Assembly: GCF_016907695.1 (NCBI RefSeq)
Contig: NZ_JAFBCK010000001.1
Location: 7,056,001-7,120,000, forward strand
Reading direction: 5' to 3'
DNA: 64,000 bases
Source of the DNA: Actinokineospora baliensis
Lineage (GTDB): Bacteria > Actinomycetota > Actinomycetes > Mycobacteriales > Pseudonocardiaceae
Shown: one piece after another, positions 55,575-64,000 of the stretch
How the letters are laid out: the number at the start of each line of letters is the position of its first letter
Position numbering within the stretch: the first letter of the stretch is position 1
Translations under genes and position numbers: made by a program
Notes under the pieces: model-generated
The model's input: only the letters and a program-made list of their open reading frames with translations
Database searches by the model: none
What the model was told of the DNA's origin: nothing

Positions 55575-56372
55575 ATGACCCAGGCGCGGTGGACCAACCC
55601 GTTCACCCCGTTCGCCACCGCGGCGTTACCCCTGGTCCAGCGGCCGGAACTGGCCGGGCTGGTCGCCGAGGTGGACCACTTCCTGGACGGGTTCACCCGG
55701 TTCACCACGGCGTTCCCCCGCGACCCGGCCCGGCTGGTGCTGGTCACGGGTCCGTCCGGGTGCGGGAAGTCGACGCTGGTGCAGCGGTGCGCCCGGTGGC
55801 TGCTCGACTCCTTCGACAACGTGCGGTGCGTGGACGTGTCGGAGGAACCGGCCGCGCTCACGGTGCGGGAGCGCATAGATGTCGTGTGCGGCCGTTTGGC
55901 TGACGAGGTCGGCCTTGCCCGCGACGCCCCTAGGCGCGTTTTCGACGAGCTCGTGTCGAAGCTGCCGGAAGACGCGCTGCTTGTGGTCCTCTTACCTCCC
56001 TTGGAACTATTGGCCGAATTGCGCTGGTACGCCGGGGCAGCGCCGCGGCAAGTGGTCCTGTTCACGGAGTCGTCCCACTTGCGCTCACCCGACGTCGACG
56101 CGGTGGTGTTGGCTCTCGGACCGCTGGCACCCGGTGATGTCAGCCGATTCGTCGAGGCACGGCTCGCGGGCGCACCTGCTGATGTACCCGCCCTGAGCCC
56201 GGCCGCGATCGACTGGATCGAGCAGCGCTGGTCGCCTATAGGCCTGTCAGCTGAAGCACTGCGGCAGTTGTTGTTCGAGGCCTACGAGGATGTCCGGCAC
56301 AGGGGTGCGGGCGAGGTGGACTTGGACGGCATCATGGCAGGCAGGCTGCGGCGGTTGCTGGATCAGCCCTGA
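55575..56372 (+). CDS. P-loop ATPase, AAA/STAND-like
   Basis: A 265-residue protein. The Walker A motif GPSGCGKST is at residues 59-67, and a hydrophobic Walker B-like strand DALLVVLLPPLE lies near residue 132; the acidic Walker B residue is not obvious. The remainder is helical (winged-helix-like lid around PIGLSAEALRQLLFEAYEDV). Similar to the small orphan AAA ATPases near actinobacterial signalling or RiPP systems. It is followed 74 bases later by the antiporter gene on the same strand, so they may form one transcript. Function unknown. Confidence 0.65.
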   Translation: MTQARWTNPFTPFATAALPLVQRPELAGLVAEVDHFLDGFTRFTTAFPRDPARLVLVTGPSGCGKSTLVQRCARWLLDSFDNVRCVDVSEEPAALTVRERIDVVCGRLADEVGLARDAPRRVFDELVSKLPEDALLVVLLPPLELLAELRWYAGAAPRQVVLFTESSHLRSPDVDAVVLALGPLAPGDVSRFVEARLAGAPADVPALSPAAIDWIEQRWSPIGLSAEALRQLLFEAYEDVRHRGAGEVDLDGIMAGRLRRLLDQP

Positions 56373-56446
56373 CTCAGGTCTGGTCGCGATACCATCGGTG
56401 GTCTGGTACCACGAAGCGGCCGATGAAGGTCGCCTAGGGGGACGTT

Positions 56447-57610
56447 ATGTCTCAGCAATCGGTGGCAGCGCCGCCCACGGGCGGTAGTCGCCTGCCGTTG
56501 GCCCTCTTGGGGATCACCGTCGTCTGCTGGGCTCTCGCGGACCTCATAGGCGTGGCGGGCGTGCACACCGCGGCCGGGTACCACCTGTTCGTCATGGCGT
56601 TGCTCGCCGTGGGGCTCTACGGGAGCACGCGCGGCATTGTGCTGTCGGAGCTGCGCGGCAACATCGGTGTCGTCGTGCTCGCGGTGACGGTGGGGGTGTT
56701 GGCCAAGACCGCGCTCATCGCCGGGGTGATGTACCTGGTCGATTCGCGGCCGGTGAGCCTCATCCTGGGGGTCGCCGTCGCGCAGATCGACCCGTTGTCG
56801 GTCGCCGCGACCATGAACAGGCGGATGTCCGAACGGGCGAAGGCGATCCTGTCCGCGTGGGCGGCGTTCGACGACCCGGTCACGGTGTTGCTCGTGGTCT
56901 ACCTGTCCGCGTTCGCCCTGGGTACGCCCGGTGTGCTGTCGAGCGGGCTCGCGGACTTCGGCACCAGCCTGCTCTACAACGCCATCTTCGCCGTAGCCGC
57001 AGCAGCGCTGTGGACCCTCTATGTGCGGTACGGCAGGCCACGGATGTCTGGCCTATTGGCCTTCCTGGCGACACTAGTGGTCCTCGGGTTCGCCGTAGTG
57101 GCGGTGACGCAAGGGCTGATGTTGGGTGTTGCGTTGGCGGGCTTGGTAGTTAGGCCGTTCGAAGGACATGCTCGGGCCGAGGGCGTAGTAGAGAAGACGC
57201 TGACCGGAGCGTTGCTGTTGGCGGGAGTCGCGCTCGGCGTGGTGCTCGCGGGCGCTGTGGGGCAGGGGTCGTTGGGCTTGCTGCTCAAGGGGATGCTGCT
57301 GGGGCTAACGGCGTTCGTGGCGCAGATCGCGGTGGGGTCTCTTATCGCGTCTCGGTTGAGTCGGTACGACAGGTGGTGTCTGGCCCTAAGTCAGCAGAAC
57401 GGCCTAACAGCCATCGTGCTGTCGTTGCTGCTGGAGACCAGCTTCCCCGGCACCGTCGCCGTAGTGGCTCCGGCGATCGTGGTGACTTACCTGTTGTTCA
57501 CCGTCAGTCGGCACATCTTGGACCGGATCGACGATGCGCCCAAGACCCAGGAAAAGGTCCCGGTCAAGCGCTTGCGTCTCGCGGCCCTTCTTATGCCGCC
57601 TATCCCCTAG
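56447..57610 (+). CDS. Cation:proton antiporter (CPA/NhaP-like)
   Basis: A 387-residue membrane protein with about 11-12 helices. The segment [38 protein letters not shown] (key motifs QIDPLSVA and AFDDPVTV) is the ion-binding region of CPA-type exchangers: the paired Asp in FDDP corresponds to the transport carboxylates. The length is that of a membrane domain only, without a regulatory KTN domain. GGGGAC upstream of the ATG. Its stop overlaps the 3' end of the convergent HExxH gene by 11 bp. Position beside the RiPP genes may be a link or chance. Confidence 0.75.
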   Translation: MSQQSVAAPPTGGSRLPLALLGITVVCWALADLIGVAGVHTAAGYHLFVMALLAVGLYGSTRGIVLSELRGNIGVVVLAVTVGVLAKTALIAGVMYLVDSRPVSLILGVAVAQIDPLSVAATMNRRMSERAKAILSAWAAFDDPVTVLLVVYLSAFALGTPGVLSSGLADFGTSLLYNAIFAVAAAALWTLYVRYGRPRMSGLLAFLATLVVLGFAVVAVTQGLMLGVALAGLVVRPFEGHARAEGVVEKTLTGALLLAGVALGVVLAGAVGQGSLGLLLKGMLLGLTAFVAQIAVGSLIASRLSRYDRWCLALSQQNGLTAIVLSLLLETSFPGTVAVVAPAIVVTYLLFTVSRHILDRIDDAPKTQEKVPVKRLRLAALLMPPIP

Positions 57611-58754
57611 ACCAGCGGTTGCGGTGCTCGGTCAAGAGTTCGGTAGCCGCTCTTAGGTCCTCGGCGGGCACTGGATCGGCGAGCCAACCTTGCACCTGTG
57701 CGCTGATTTGCTCGACGAAGCGGCGGCCTATAGGGGTCAGTGCGCCGCTGGCGAGCAGCACTTGGCTCGTCGACCACGTCGCTGCGCGCCACCTCGCGAA
57801 CTCTTGGTTAGCGCGGGAACTCTCGGACACCTCTCGGCGTCGCCGCCAGAACGCGGCGATGGTGAGGTGCGCGTAGATGCCGTGCAGCAGTCCGGCGACG
57901 GGACGGGGATCGGTGCGCCACGGTGCGTAGAAGCGGCGGTCGTCGGCTGTATCGAACAACGGGAAGAGGTCCATCAGCACGGCGAGCTTGGCGTGGTGCA
58001 ACTCGTGCGCCAGCGTCACCGCCACCAACTCGGCGTCGGCGCCCAACGAGAGGAACACGCACCCAAGCGCGTCGCCCACAGTCGCGCTCATCTCCCCCAC
58101 GTCCGTGGGGTCCAATGGCGCCACAGCGGTGACCATCACCGCCAGTTCCTCGGCCAGCACCGGGTGATCGGCGGCGAGCAGGTCCCAGGCAGCGGTCACC
58201 CGCTCGGCCCAGAGGGCCAGGTCAGGTGCCTGCGACAGCCCGAGGCCGTCCGGCAGCAGCCCGGATGGCCAGCCACCGAAGGTCCAACGCAACCCCGGCG
58301 CCGGGACGAGTGCCGGGAACGGCCGCCAGCGGAGTTGGTCGGTGCCCACGCGGCCGCTGACAGGGTCGACTGGTCCCAGCGACGGTAGGACGCGGGCCTC
58401 TTCCGCGAAGGTCAGGCGTACCCGGACATCCGCGCGTATAGCGGCCGCCGCTGCCACCTGTGCCAGGCAGCCTGGTGTGGTCAACCCGCGCTCTCGTCGT
58501 AAGAGGCTTGCGGTGGCCCATAGGCCCACCATCGGGTCGTCCAGCACGCGGTTGACGGCATGCGGAGCGTGCTGCCGCAGTTCGCCCAAGACAGCGAACG
58601 CCTCGCTGTCGTTGGCCAAGAGGCGAATGAACGACAAGGTGCGGCTGCGGCGTGCTGACACTAAGAGGCGGGCGGCAGCGGCCCCGCCTCTGCCAGCAGC
58701 AAGGTCGTCGAAGACGTCCTCCGGCACCACGTGCTGCGTTGGTTCGGTAGTCAC
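57600..58754 (-). CDS. HExxH-motif peptide beta-hydroxylase-like protein of the FxSxx RiPP system
   Basis: A 384-residue protein of the HExxH family that accompanies FxsB radical SAM enzymes. The motif HELHH (His250, Glu251, His254) is in a helix [18 protein letters not shown], with a downstream conserved segment [25 protein letters not shown] (key motif DPRPVxGLLHG) that likely completes the metal site. Members of this group have been described as 2-oxoglutarate-dependent peptide hydroxylases that act on the cyclophane peptide; sometimes they are fused to the maturase. Here the gene is separate and its GTG overlaps the radical SAM stop (GTGA). Confidence 0.8.
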   Translation of the reverse strand: MTTEPTQHVVPEDVFDDLAAGRGGAAAARLLVSARRSRTLSFIRLLANDSEAFAVLGELRQHAPHAVNRVLDDPMVGLWATASLLRRERGLTTPGCLAQVAAAAAIRADVRVRLTFAEEARVLPSLGPVDPVSGRVGTDQLRWRPFPALVPAPGLRWTFGGWPSGLLPDGLGLSQAPDLALWAERVTAAWDLLAADHPVLAEELAVMVTAVAPLDPTDVGEMSATVGDALGCVFLSLGADAELVAVTLAHELHHAKLAVLMDLFPLFDTADDRRFYAPWRTDPRPVAGLLHGIYAHLTIAAFWRRRREVSESSRANQEFARWRAATWSTSQVLLASGALTPIGRRFVEQISAQVQGWLADPVPAEDLRAATELLTEHRNRWSRG

Positions 58755-59860
58755 TTCAGCGCAGCGAGGTCGTGGGCGAGCCGGGCCCGCACGTGGCTGG
58801 TCAACCGGAACAGGTCCGGGCAGTACACCGAGGGGTTCACGAACCCCTCGCCCGCGCGGTAGCGGTGCGCGGGGTGCCCGCCGCCACAAGCCGCCAGGAC
58901 CGGGCAGGTCCGGCACTCGGGGGCCAACTCCTGCGGCGGGAAGACGACCGCGTCGAACGGGTCCGTGGCGACGTTGAGCCCGGTGTCGACGGCACCCGGC
59001 TCGACCGCGGCGATGATGTCCGAGAGCTCGATGGATCCGTCGGTGGCGACCACCAGCGGCGGCGCGGTCTGCTCGCCGAGCCCCTCGACCCCGGAGGTGC
59101 CGCCCAGCCAGAGGGTCACCATCTCCGCGAACTGCCGCACGATCGTGGTCCGCGGTGACGCGGCGTACCACTCGTCGAACACCGGTATCAGCCAATCGGC
59201 GTACGGGGTGCGCGGATCCGTGGCCGAGCGGCCGGGCGGCGGTGCGGTCCAACTGCCGTGCGGGAGCAGGAAGTCGAGCACCGGCGGGCCGAAGTCGAGC
59301 AATTCCCGATAGCAGGCCAACGGGTCTTCGGCGAGGTCGACCACGCACAGCAGGCCCGCGAACAGGTGCCGGAAATCCGGCCCGGCCAGTTTCCGCACGG
59401 CGGCGGCCACGATGTGGTGAGTTCCGGTGCCGTCGCGCCGTTTCCGATGTCGGTCGTGTCCGGCTTTTGTCCCGTCGAGGCTGACCCCGACGCGCACATT
59501 CAACTCGGCGAACAACCGCAGGAATGCCTCGTCCAACCGCACCGCATTGGTCTGCACGGTGAATCCGACCGGCACCGGAACCCGGCGGCGGGCCGAGCGC
59601 ACCAAGGCCGCGATCCGCGCCGGACCGGCCAGCAGCGGCTCGCCGCCGTGCAGCACCACCTCGACGCGCTCCAAGCCGTGCCGCACGACGTGCTCGGCGA
59701 GCCGTCCGACCAGGTCATCGGCGGTGCGCTCGGACATCACCGCGGGCGCAGAGCGCCACCTCGGGTCGGCCATCTCGTAGACGTAGCAGTAGTCGCAGGC
59801 CAGGTCGCAGCGGCTGTGCAGCTTGACGACGAACTGGCGCGTCGGCGGCCGCACTCGCAT
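58751..59860 (-). CDS. fxsB: FxsB-like radical SAM/SPASM cyclophane-forming peptide maturase
   Basis: A 369-residue radical SAM enzyme. The cluster-binding CxxxCxxC is in RCDLACDYCYVYEM (Cys18, Cys22, Cys25). Typical FxsB features follow: VEVVLHGGEPLL, VGFTVQTNAV, RVGVSLDGTKAGHDRHR, and a SPASM-type C-terminal Cys group (CRTCPVLAACGGGHPAHRY). It installs ring-forming cross-links between an aromatic residue and a nearby side chain in the precursor. The ATG at 59860 is chosen: GGGGGAGAG lies about five bases upstream. Divergent from the precursor and the FxsT-like genes, co-directional with the HExxH gene. Confidence 0.85.
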   Translation of the reverse strand: MRVRPPTRQFVVKLHSRCDLACDYCYVYEMADPRWRSAPAVMSERTADDLVGRLAEHVVRHGLERVEVVLHGGEPLLAGPARIAALVRSARRRVPVPVGFTVQTNAVRLDEAFLRLFAELNVRVGVSLDGTKAGHDRHRKRRDGTGTHHIVAAAVRKLAGPDFRHLFAGLLCVVDLAEDPLACYRELLDFGPPVLDFLLPHGSWTAPPPGRSATDPRTPYADWLIPVFDEWYAASPRTTIVRQFAEMVTLWLGGTSGVEGLGEQTAPPLVVATDGSIELSDIIAAVEPGAVDTGLNVATDPFDAVVFPPQELAPECRTCPVLAACGGGHPAHRYRAGEGFVNPSVYCPDLFRLTSHVRARLAHDLAALK

Positions 59861-60091
59861 CCCCGCTCTCCCCCGTTCCCGCGCGCGCCGCGGCGCCGCG
59901 CCCATCCCACCACCGGGTTTCGCGTTCCATGTAACACGGCGGCGGCGGACCGGGGTGTCGGCTGATCGGTGTATCTTCGGCCAGCACGGGCACCACGCAC
60001 CGCACCGGCCGATAGGGTCGGGGAAGTAGGCCACCCGATCGGGGGCTCGACCGGGTCGGACGCCGGGTGGCGTTCACCGAAGGGGGTGCGG

Positions 60092-60325
60092 ATGGACGGC
60101 TCTGGGATCGCGTCGCCCACCGCGGCCGCGGATTCGGGTTCGCCGGAATCGGGCGTGTTGCGCTCACACCTGCTCGACGTTTCCGATATTGATTTCGCGA
60201 AGCTCGCGGCGCTGCCCGACTGCGTGCTGCGGGAGTCGCTGGCCGGGGTGCTCGGCAGGCTCGCCGCGGTGCCCGACCGGTACCAGGCGCACCAGAGCTC
60301 GCTGTCGGGCGGCGCGTCGGGGTGA
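60092..60325 (+). CDS. fxsA: FxsA-like RiPP precursor peptide with non-canonical C terminus
   Basis: A 77-residue small protein between the divergent maturase and FxsT-like genes. The leader has the FxsA hallmark LLDVSDIDFAKLAALPDCVLRESLAGVLGRL (key motifs DVSDIDF and LPDCVL) at residues 27-57. The family's name-giving C-terminal FxSxx is not present: the last residues are DRYQAHQSSLSGGASG with no Phe. The probable core is RYQAHQSSL, in which Tyr64 and His67 could take the place of Phe in cyclophane formation. GAAGGGGG lies about six bases before the ATG. The FxsT-like gene follows 52 bases later. Confidence 0.72.
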   Translation: MDGSGIASPTAAADSGSPESGVLRSHLLDVSDIDFAKLAALPDCVLRESLAGVLGRLAAVPDRYQAHQSSLSGGASG

Positions 60326-60377
60326 GCGGCGGCCGGTGGCGCGAGGGCCTATAGGAGCACGGGCGAATGGGAGCGCG

Positions 60378-63300
60378 ATGAGTCGGCCCACGACCAGCGG
60401 ACAGGCCGTCCTGACCGTGTTCGTGTCCGTTGTGGACAACGCGGGTCGGGTCGACGCCGTCGCCAACCTGTGCGGTGTGCTGGTGGGCGCCGGTCGGCGG
60501 GTGCTGGTGCTGGACTGGTCGGACGAGCTGACCCCGGTGCGCGACTTCCTGCGGGTCTTCCACGTGGGTCGGCGCGCCTGCCCGGACGGTGTGTGGACCG
60601 CGGCGCAGGCCGTGACCGGATCGGTGGTCACCCGAACGCGGGAACAGCGGGAACTGGCGACCCACGTCATCCCCGGGCTGAGCGGGTTGGTCGAGGTGCT
60701 CTCGGTCGCCGACGGGCTGCCGCCGCTGCGCCACTCCGGCGTGGACGAGCGCGCGCTCACGGACCTGCGGGCCGCGATGACCGCCGCCGAGTACGACGAC
60801 GTGCTGGTGGCCCTGCCCTCCGGTGGGCACACCGCGACCTTGCGCGCCGCGGGCGTGCTCGGTGACACCGTGGTGGTGTGCTTCGAGCCGCTGATCCCGA
60901 CTCTGGGCGCCGCGGTCGACATCGTCGACGGCGTGCGCCGGGGTGCCCCGCTGCGGGTGGACATCGTGGTCGCGGCTACGCGGTTCCGCCTTGACGACGC
61001 TGAGCACCGCGTCAACGGGCTGCGCACTGCGATCCGCCAAGCGTTCGGCCCGGTGTTGCCGCCGCGCTCCCGGTTGACCGATCCGTACGTGGAGCTACCC
61101 GAGCTCTCTTACGTCACACCAGCGCCCTTGTTGGCCGTGGTCGCCGAGGACTCCGACGACTTGTGGTCCCGGTACGCGAAGCTCGCGACAATGGTCGACG
61201 CGGATAGAGGCATCGCACCGGAGCGGGTCAGCGCGTTGGTGCGCGACCGCTACCGCCGCGTCGCCGGCGTGGACGTAGGGGACGAACAACGGGTCGTAGT
61301 GACTGCGGACCCCGCGCTGCGCCCCTGGGTCGACTGGGTGGCCTCAGAGCTGGCCGAGGTCAACGTGCTGGTGTGCGCGGCAGACGCCGCTGACGCGGCA
61401 GATCTACCGCTGGTGCGCGTAGTGGCGGCGAACTCGCCCGCCGAGCACGCCGATGTGGTGCTACACCCGGTGTTCGTGCCGGGTGGGCGCGTCAGCGATT
61501 CCATGCTGAAGGCGGTGCGGGACCGCGTAGATGTCGTGCGCGAGCGCCTGTTCTCCGGCCTGGGCTACCCGACGCCCCCGCTGGCGGCTGACGCGTCGCC
61601 CAGGATCCCCGGGCTGCCGTCGCCGGTGTTCGGGCTACCGGAGTCGAGCACCAGGTTCGGACACCGCGACACCGAGCTGGGTCAGGTGCGGGCGGCGTTC
61701 GCGGGAGGTCCGGACGGGATCACCACGGTGGCGTTGACCGGCGAGCACGGGGTGGGCAAGTCCGAGCTGGCACTTGCCTACGCCCACCGCTACGCCTTCG
61801 CCTACGACGTGGTGTGGTGGCTCCCCGCGCAAGAGCGGCAGGCGACGCTGGTGCAGCTGGCGGAGCTGGCCTCGCTGCTGCGCGCGGAGCCGGAGCACTA
61901 CGGCAGCCTCGCCGCGCTCGACCGGTTGGCGGGCAACCCGGACCTGCGGTTCCTGCTGGTCTACGACGGCGTCGGCGATGTCGCGGACCTGGTCGACGTG
62001 CTGCCCAAGGGCGGCCGGGGCCACGTGCTGATCACCGTTCCCGAGGTCGCCGAGGACCTGGTCGACGCCGCACTGCCGGTGTCCGGGCTCTCGACCGAGC
62101 ACGCCGCGGTTCTGGTCAGGCAGGGCGCCGAGGGCCTCCCGGCGGGGATGGCCGAGGAGATCGCCGAAGAGCTGCGGAACTGGCCGCTGGCGCTGAACCT
62201 GGCCGCGAGCTGGCTCGCTGAGCGGGTCCGGGTGCTGACCGACGGCACCCGCGCGACGTACCTGGACGTGTACGAGGCCGCCGATGTCGCGGGCACCGAC
62301 CTGCTGGACCGGCTACGCGCCGACACCACCGGGCCGACCGCGATCCACCGGATGGTCCGGCTGGCCTTGGCCACCGCCCGCGCGCACGGCGCCAAGGGCC
62401 AGACCACGGCTGCCCCCGTCGACGCGCGACTGGGTGCGGTCGCGGCGCTGGTGGCCGAGTACGGCGCGTTCCTCTCACCGCTGGGCGCGGCGTTGGACCT
62501 GGTGCGGTCGCTGCCGTGGCGGGCCGAGCTCGGCGCCGAGGTCGAGGCGCCGGAGCTGCTGGTGTTCCCACCGCTGATCGACCGGGCGCTGTGGCTCGGT
62601 GAGCGGTACGGGCTCTTCGAGGTCGACTGGGGCCGGGAGCGGGTGCGGGTGGGCGACGTGTTGCGCTCCACCATCGCCGAGCTGATCGACCCGGCCAGCC
62701 ACGCCGCGCGCCAAGTGGCGGTGCTGCGCGCGCTGTCCGGGTACGCCCCGTTCGAGGTGAGCGCGGCGCACCGCAAGCGGTTCGTGGAGCTGGGCACGCA
62801 CATCGAGCCCTCCGGCGCGATGCTCAGCGACGACCCGGCGGTGCGGCGGTGGCTGGTCAACCAGGCCAGGTTCTACTTCGCTTTCGGCGGGGTCGGTGTG
62901 CGTCGGGCGGCGTTGGCATCGGGGCTGCAGCTGTTCGAGGCGTGGACCGAGCGCTATGGCGAAGAGGACGAGCTTAGGCTGCGGCTGGGTACGCAGCTGG
63001 CGAACCTGCGGCGTGAGCTAGGCGACCGCGAGGGAGCGTTGGCCATGGACGAAGCCGTAGTGCTGGTGCAGAAGCGGGTGCACGGCGTCGCTGACCCACG
63101 CACCCTCGCCACCGCCCGCGACCGGGGCGGCAACCTGCGCGGACTAGGGCGCTTCGCTGACGCTCTCGTGCAGGACTCGCTCACCTGGCAGCGACACGTC
63201 GACGTGCTAGGGCCAGACCACCCGGAGACGCAGTGGGCGACCAACAACCTCGCTGTGTCGCAGTTCCTCGCCGGTGACCCGCGCACCGCACTGCACACGC

Positions 63301-64000
63301 AACGCACGCACCTAGAGCGGTTGATGCGCCTCTATGGCGACTACCACAAGGACACCGTGTGGGCGCTGGGCAAGGCGGGCATCTACGCGTCGCAGCTGGG
63401 CCTACCGGAAGCTGAGGCGTACCTGGAGGAGGCGGACCGGCAGGCCCGCCACTCGCACTGGACGGACCTGCAGCTGCGCGGCGGCATGGAATGGCACCTG
63501 GGTATCGCTAAGAGGGGCCGGGATCCCCGGTCAGCGCGCGCGGACATCAACAACGCGCTGCGACACCTGACCACCGTGCGCCGGGACACACACCCGGACC
63601 GGTTCGCGTGCATGCTGTCGCTGGCGGCGACGCAGCGGGTCTACGAGTGGGAGCCCGCGGAGACGGTCCGGTTGGCCAGGGCCGCGCTCACCGGACTGGT
63701 CGACACGATCGGGTTGAGCGGGGACCACCCGTTCGTCGGACTGGGCAGGCTGGGGTTGGGGCTGGCACTGCGCGCACGGGGCGTGGCCGAGGACGGGTTG
63801 ACCGAGGTCCGCGCCGCGTACGAGGTGCTGCTGGACCGGCTGGGCGGGGCGCACCCGTGGACGTTGGCCGCGGCGGTGGACCTGGCGGCGGCGACCGCGT
63901 CGACCGGTGACCGGGCGGGCGCGGCCGGGATCGCGGCCACCGCGCTGGTCGACTGCGAGGAGTACCTCGACCTGGACCACCCGTACACCGCGGTGGCCGG
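60378..64000 (+). CDS. fxsT: FxsT-like NB-ARC/tetratricopeptide-repeat protein, 3' end outside window
   Basis: A gene open to the end of the window (1,207 codons seen). The first 220 or so residues correspond to the ParA/MinD-like domain of FxsT, but the P-loop is gone (VSVVDNAGRVDAVANL where a GGxGxT loop is expected), while the following GRRVLVLDW strand is kept. Then comes a TIR- or Rossmann-like segment (about 300-410), a NB-ARC ATPase with intact Walker A GEHGVGKSEL (about 455-464), an LLVYDG Walker B-like strand, winged-helix parts and a long TPR array (from about 850: FADALVQDSLTWQRHVDVLGPDHPETQWATNNLAV and further copies). FxsT proteins accompany FxSxx RiPPs; a sensing or signalling role is presumed. 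Confidence 0.82.
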   Translation, partial: MSRPTTSGQAVLTVFVSVVDNAGRVDAVANLCGVLVGAGRRVLVLDWSDELTPVRDFLRVFHVGRRACPDGVWTAAQAVTGSVVTRTREQRELATHVIPGLSGLVEVLSVADGLPPLRHSGVDERALTDLRAAMTAAEYDDVLVALPSGGHTATLRAAGVLGDTVVVCFEPLIPTLGAAVDIVDGVRRGAPLRVDIVVAATRFRLDDAEHRVNGLRTAIRQAFGPVLPPRSRLTDPYVELPELSYVTPAPLLAVVAEDSDDLWSRYAKLATMVDADRGIAPERVSALVRDRYRRVAGVDVGDEQRVVVTADPALRPWVDWVASELAEVNVLVCAADAADAADLPLVRVVAANSPAEHADVVLHPVFVPGGRVSDSMLKAVRDRVDVVRERLFSGLGYPTPPLAADASPRIPGLPSPVFGLPESSTRFGHRDTELGQVRAAFAGGPDGITTVALTGEHGVGKSELALAYAHRYAFAYDVVWWLPAQERQATLVQLAELASLLRAEPEHYGSLAALDRLAGNPDLRFLLVYDGVGDVADLVDVLPKGGRGHVLITVPEVAEDLVDAALPVSGLSTEHAAVLVRQGAEGLPAGMAEEIAEELRNWPLALNLAASWLAERVRVLTDGTRATYLDVYEAADVAGTDLLDRLRADTTGPTAIHRMVRLALATARAHGAKGQTTAAPVDARLGAVAALVAEYGAFLSPLGAALDLVRSLPWRAELGAEVEAPELLVFPPLIDRALWLGERYGLFEVDWGRERVRVGDVLRSTIAELIDPASHAARQVAVLRALSGYAPFEVSAAHRKRFVELGTHIEPSGAMLSDDPAVRRWLVNQARFYFAFGGVGVRRAALASGLQLFEAWTERYGEEDELRLRLGTQLANLRRELGDREGALAMDEAVVLVQKRVHGVADPRTLATARDRGGNLRGLGRFADALVQDSLTWQRHVDVLGPDHPETQWATNNLAVSQFLAGDPRTALHTQRTHLERLMRLYGDYHKDTVWALGKAGIYASQLGLPEAEAYLEEADRQARHSHWTDLQLRGGMEWHLGIAKRGRDPRSARADINNALRHLTTVRRDTHPDRFACMLSLAATQRVYEWEPAETVRLARAALTGLVDTIGLSGDHPFVGLGRLGLGLALRARGVAEDGLTEVRAAYEVLLDRLGGAHPWTLAAAVDLAAATASTGDRAGAAGIAATALVDCEEYLDLDHPYTAVA

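Overview
The window comes from a high-GC (roughly 70% or more) actinomycete chromosome. GTG starts are common, stop and start codons often overlap as ATGA or GTGA, third codon positions are G/C-rich, and most genes fall into families typical of Pseudonocardiaceae/Streptomyces-like bacteria (FxSxx-type RiPP system, ECF42 sigma factors with DGPF partners, DUF1684, DivIVA-like proteins). A full methyl-accepting chemotaxis protein argues for a lineage with motile cells or spores, such as Actinokineospora or Actinosynnema; that placement is inference. No rRNA, tRNA, CRISPR array or intact prophage was seen.

Region 1 (1-9.5 kb): one plus-strand, tightly coupled operon whose beginning may lie upstream of the window. 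It encodes a HemK-like methyltransferase, a sugar-type epimerase, a DegT aminotransferase, a NUDIX hydrolase, an inositol-monophosphatase-like phosphatase, a ketoreductase, a catalytically complete ketosynthase, a Cys-less ketosynthase-like protein fused to a hotdog thioesterase, and a lone condensation enzyme. The set reads as a specialised-metabolite pathway: an amino, phosphorylated polar unit joined by the condensation enzyme to a chain built by a small type II-like polyketide system. Two places in the operon carry local tandem duplications: three truncated ketoreductase mini-copies before the intact gene, and a 583-bp repeat spacer between the two ketosynthase genes.

Region 2 (9.5-17.7 kb): chemoreceptor, small secreted and membrane proteins, a DUF6461-like protein, a secreted NucA/NucB-type nuclease, and a DGPF(YCII)-ECF42 sigma pair separated by a perfect 17-bp hairpin.

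Region 3 (17.7-25 kb): an RHS polymorphic toxin with a Hint domain and a short C-terminal toxin module, with its candidate immunity gene overlapping the toxin stop. The toxin gene carries a +1 frameshift near 22290.

Region 4 (25-32.6 kb): a small Cys-containing protein, DUF1684, a beta-propeller protein, a large secreted subtilase, a DivIVA-like coiled-coil protein, and a 956-bp gene-poor stretch with repeats and two DnaA-box-like sequences.

Region 5 (32.6-46.3 kb): LLM oxidoreductase/TetR divergon sharing an operator-like sequence with a downstream DHA2 exporter. It continues with an acyl-adenylating enzyme, a SnoaL-like protein, an HsaA-type flavin monooxygenase, a VAO/PCMH-type FAD oxidase, a flavin reductase, an F420/PPOX protein, an AraC regulator, an FAD/NAD(P) enzyme and a class II aldolase. 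It looks like an oxidative pathway with its own regulators and exporter. Its central intergenic region holds two 145-bp hairpin elements whose arms covary.

Region 6 (46.3-55.5 kb): a second ECF42-DGPF pair in which the sigma factor is fused in frame to a degenerate tyrosine-recombinase remnant, a large hybrid histidine kinase, an HTH-like hypothetical protein, a HAD phosphatase, and a rhodanese-YceI fusion divergent from a MarR regulator with two palindromic operators.

Region 7 (55.5-64 kb): a P-loop ATPase, a cation/proton antiporter, and an FxSxx-type cyclophane RiPP locus (HExxH peptide hydroxylase, radical SAM maturase, a precursor with a non-canonical C terminus, and an FxsT-like NB-ARC/TPR protein that runs off the end of the window).
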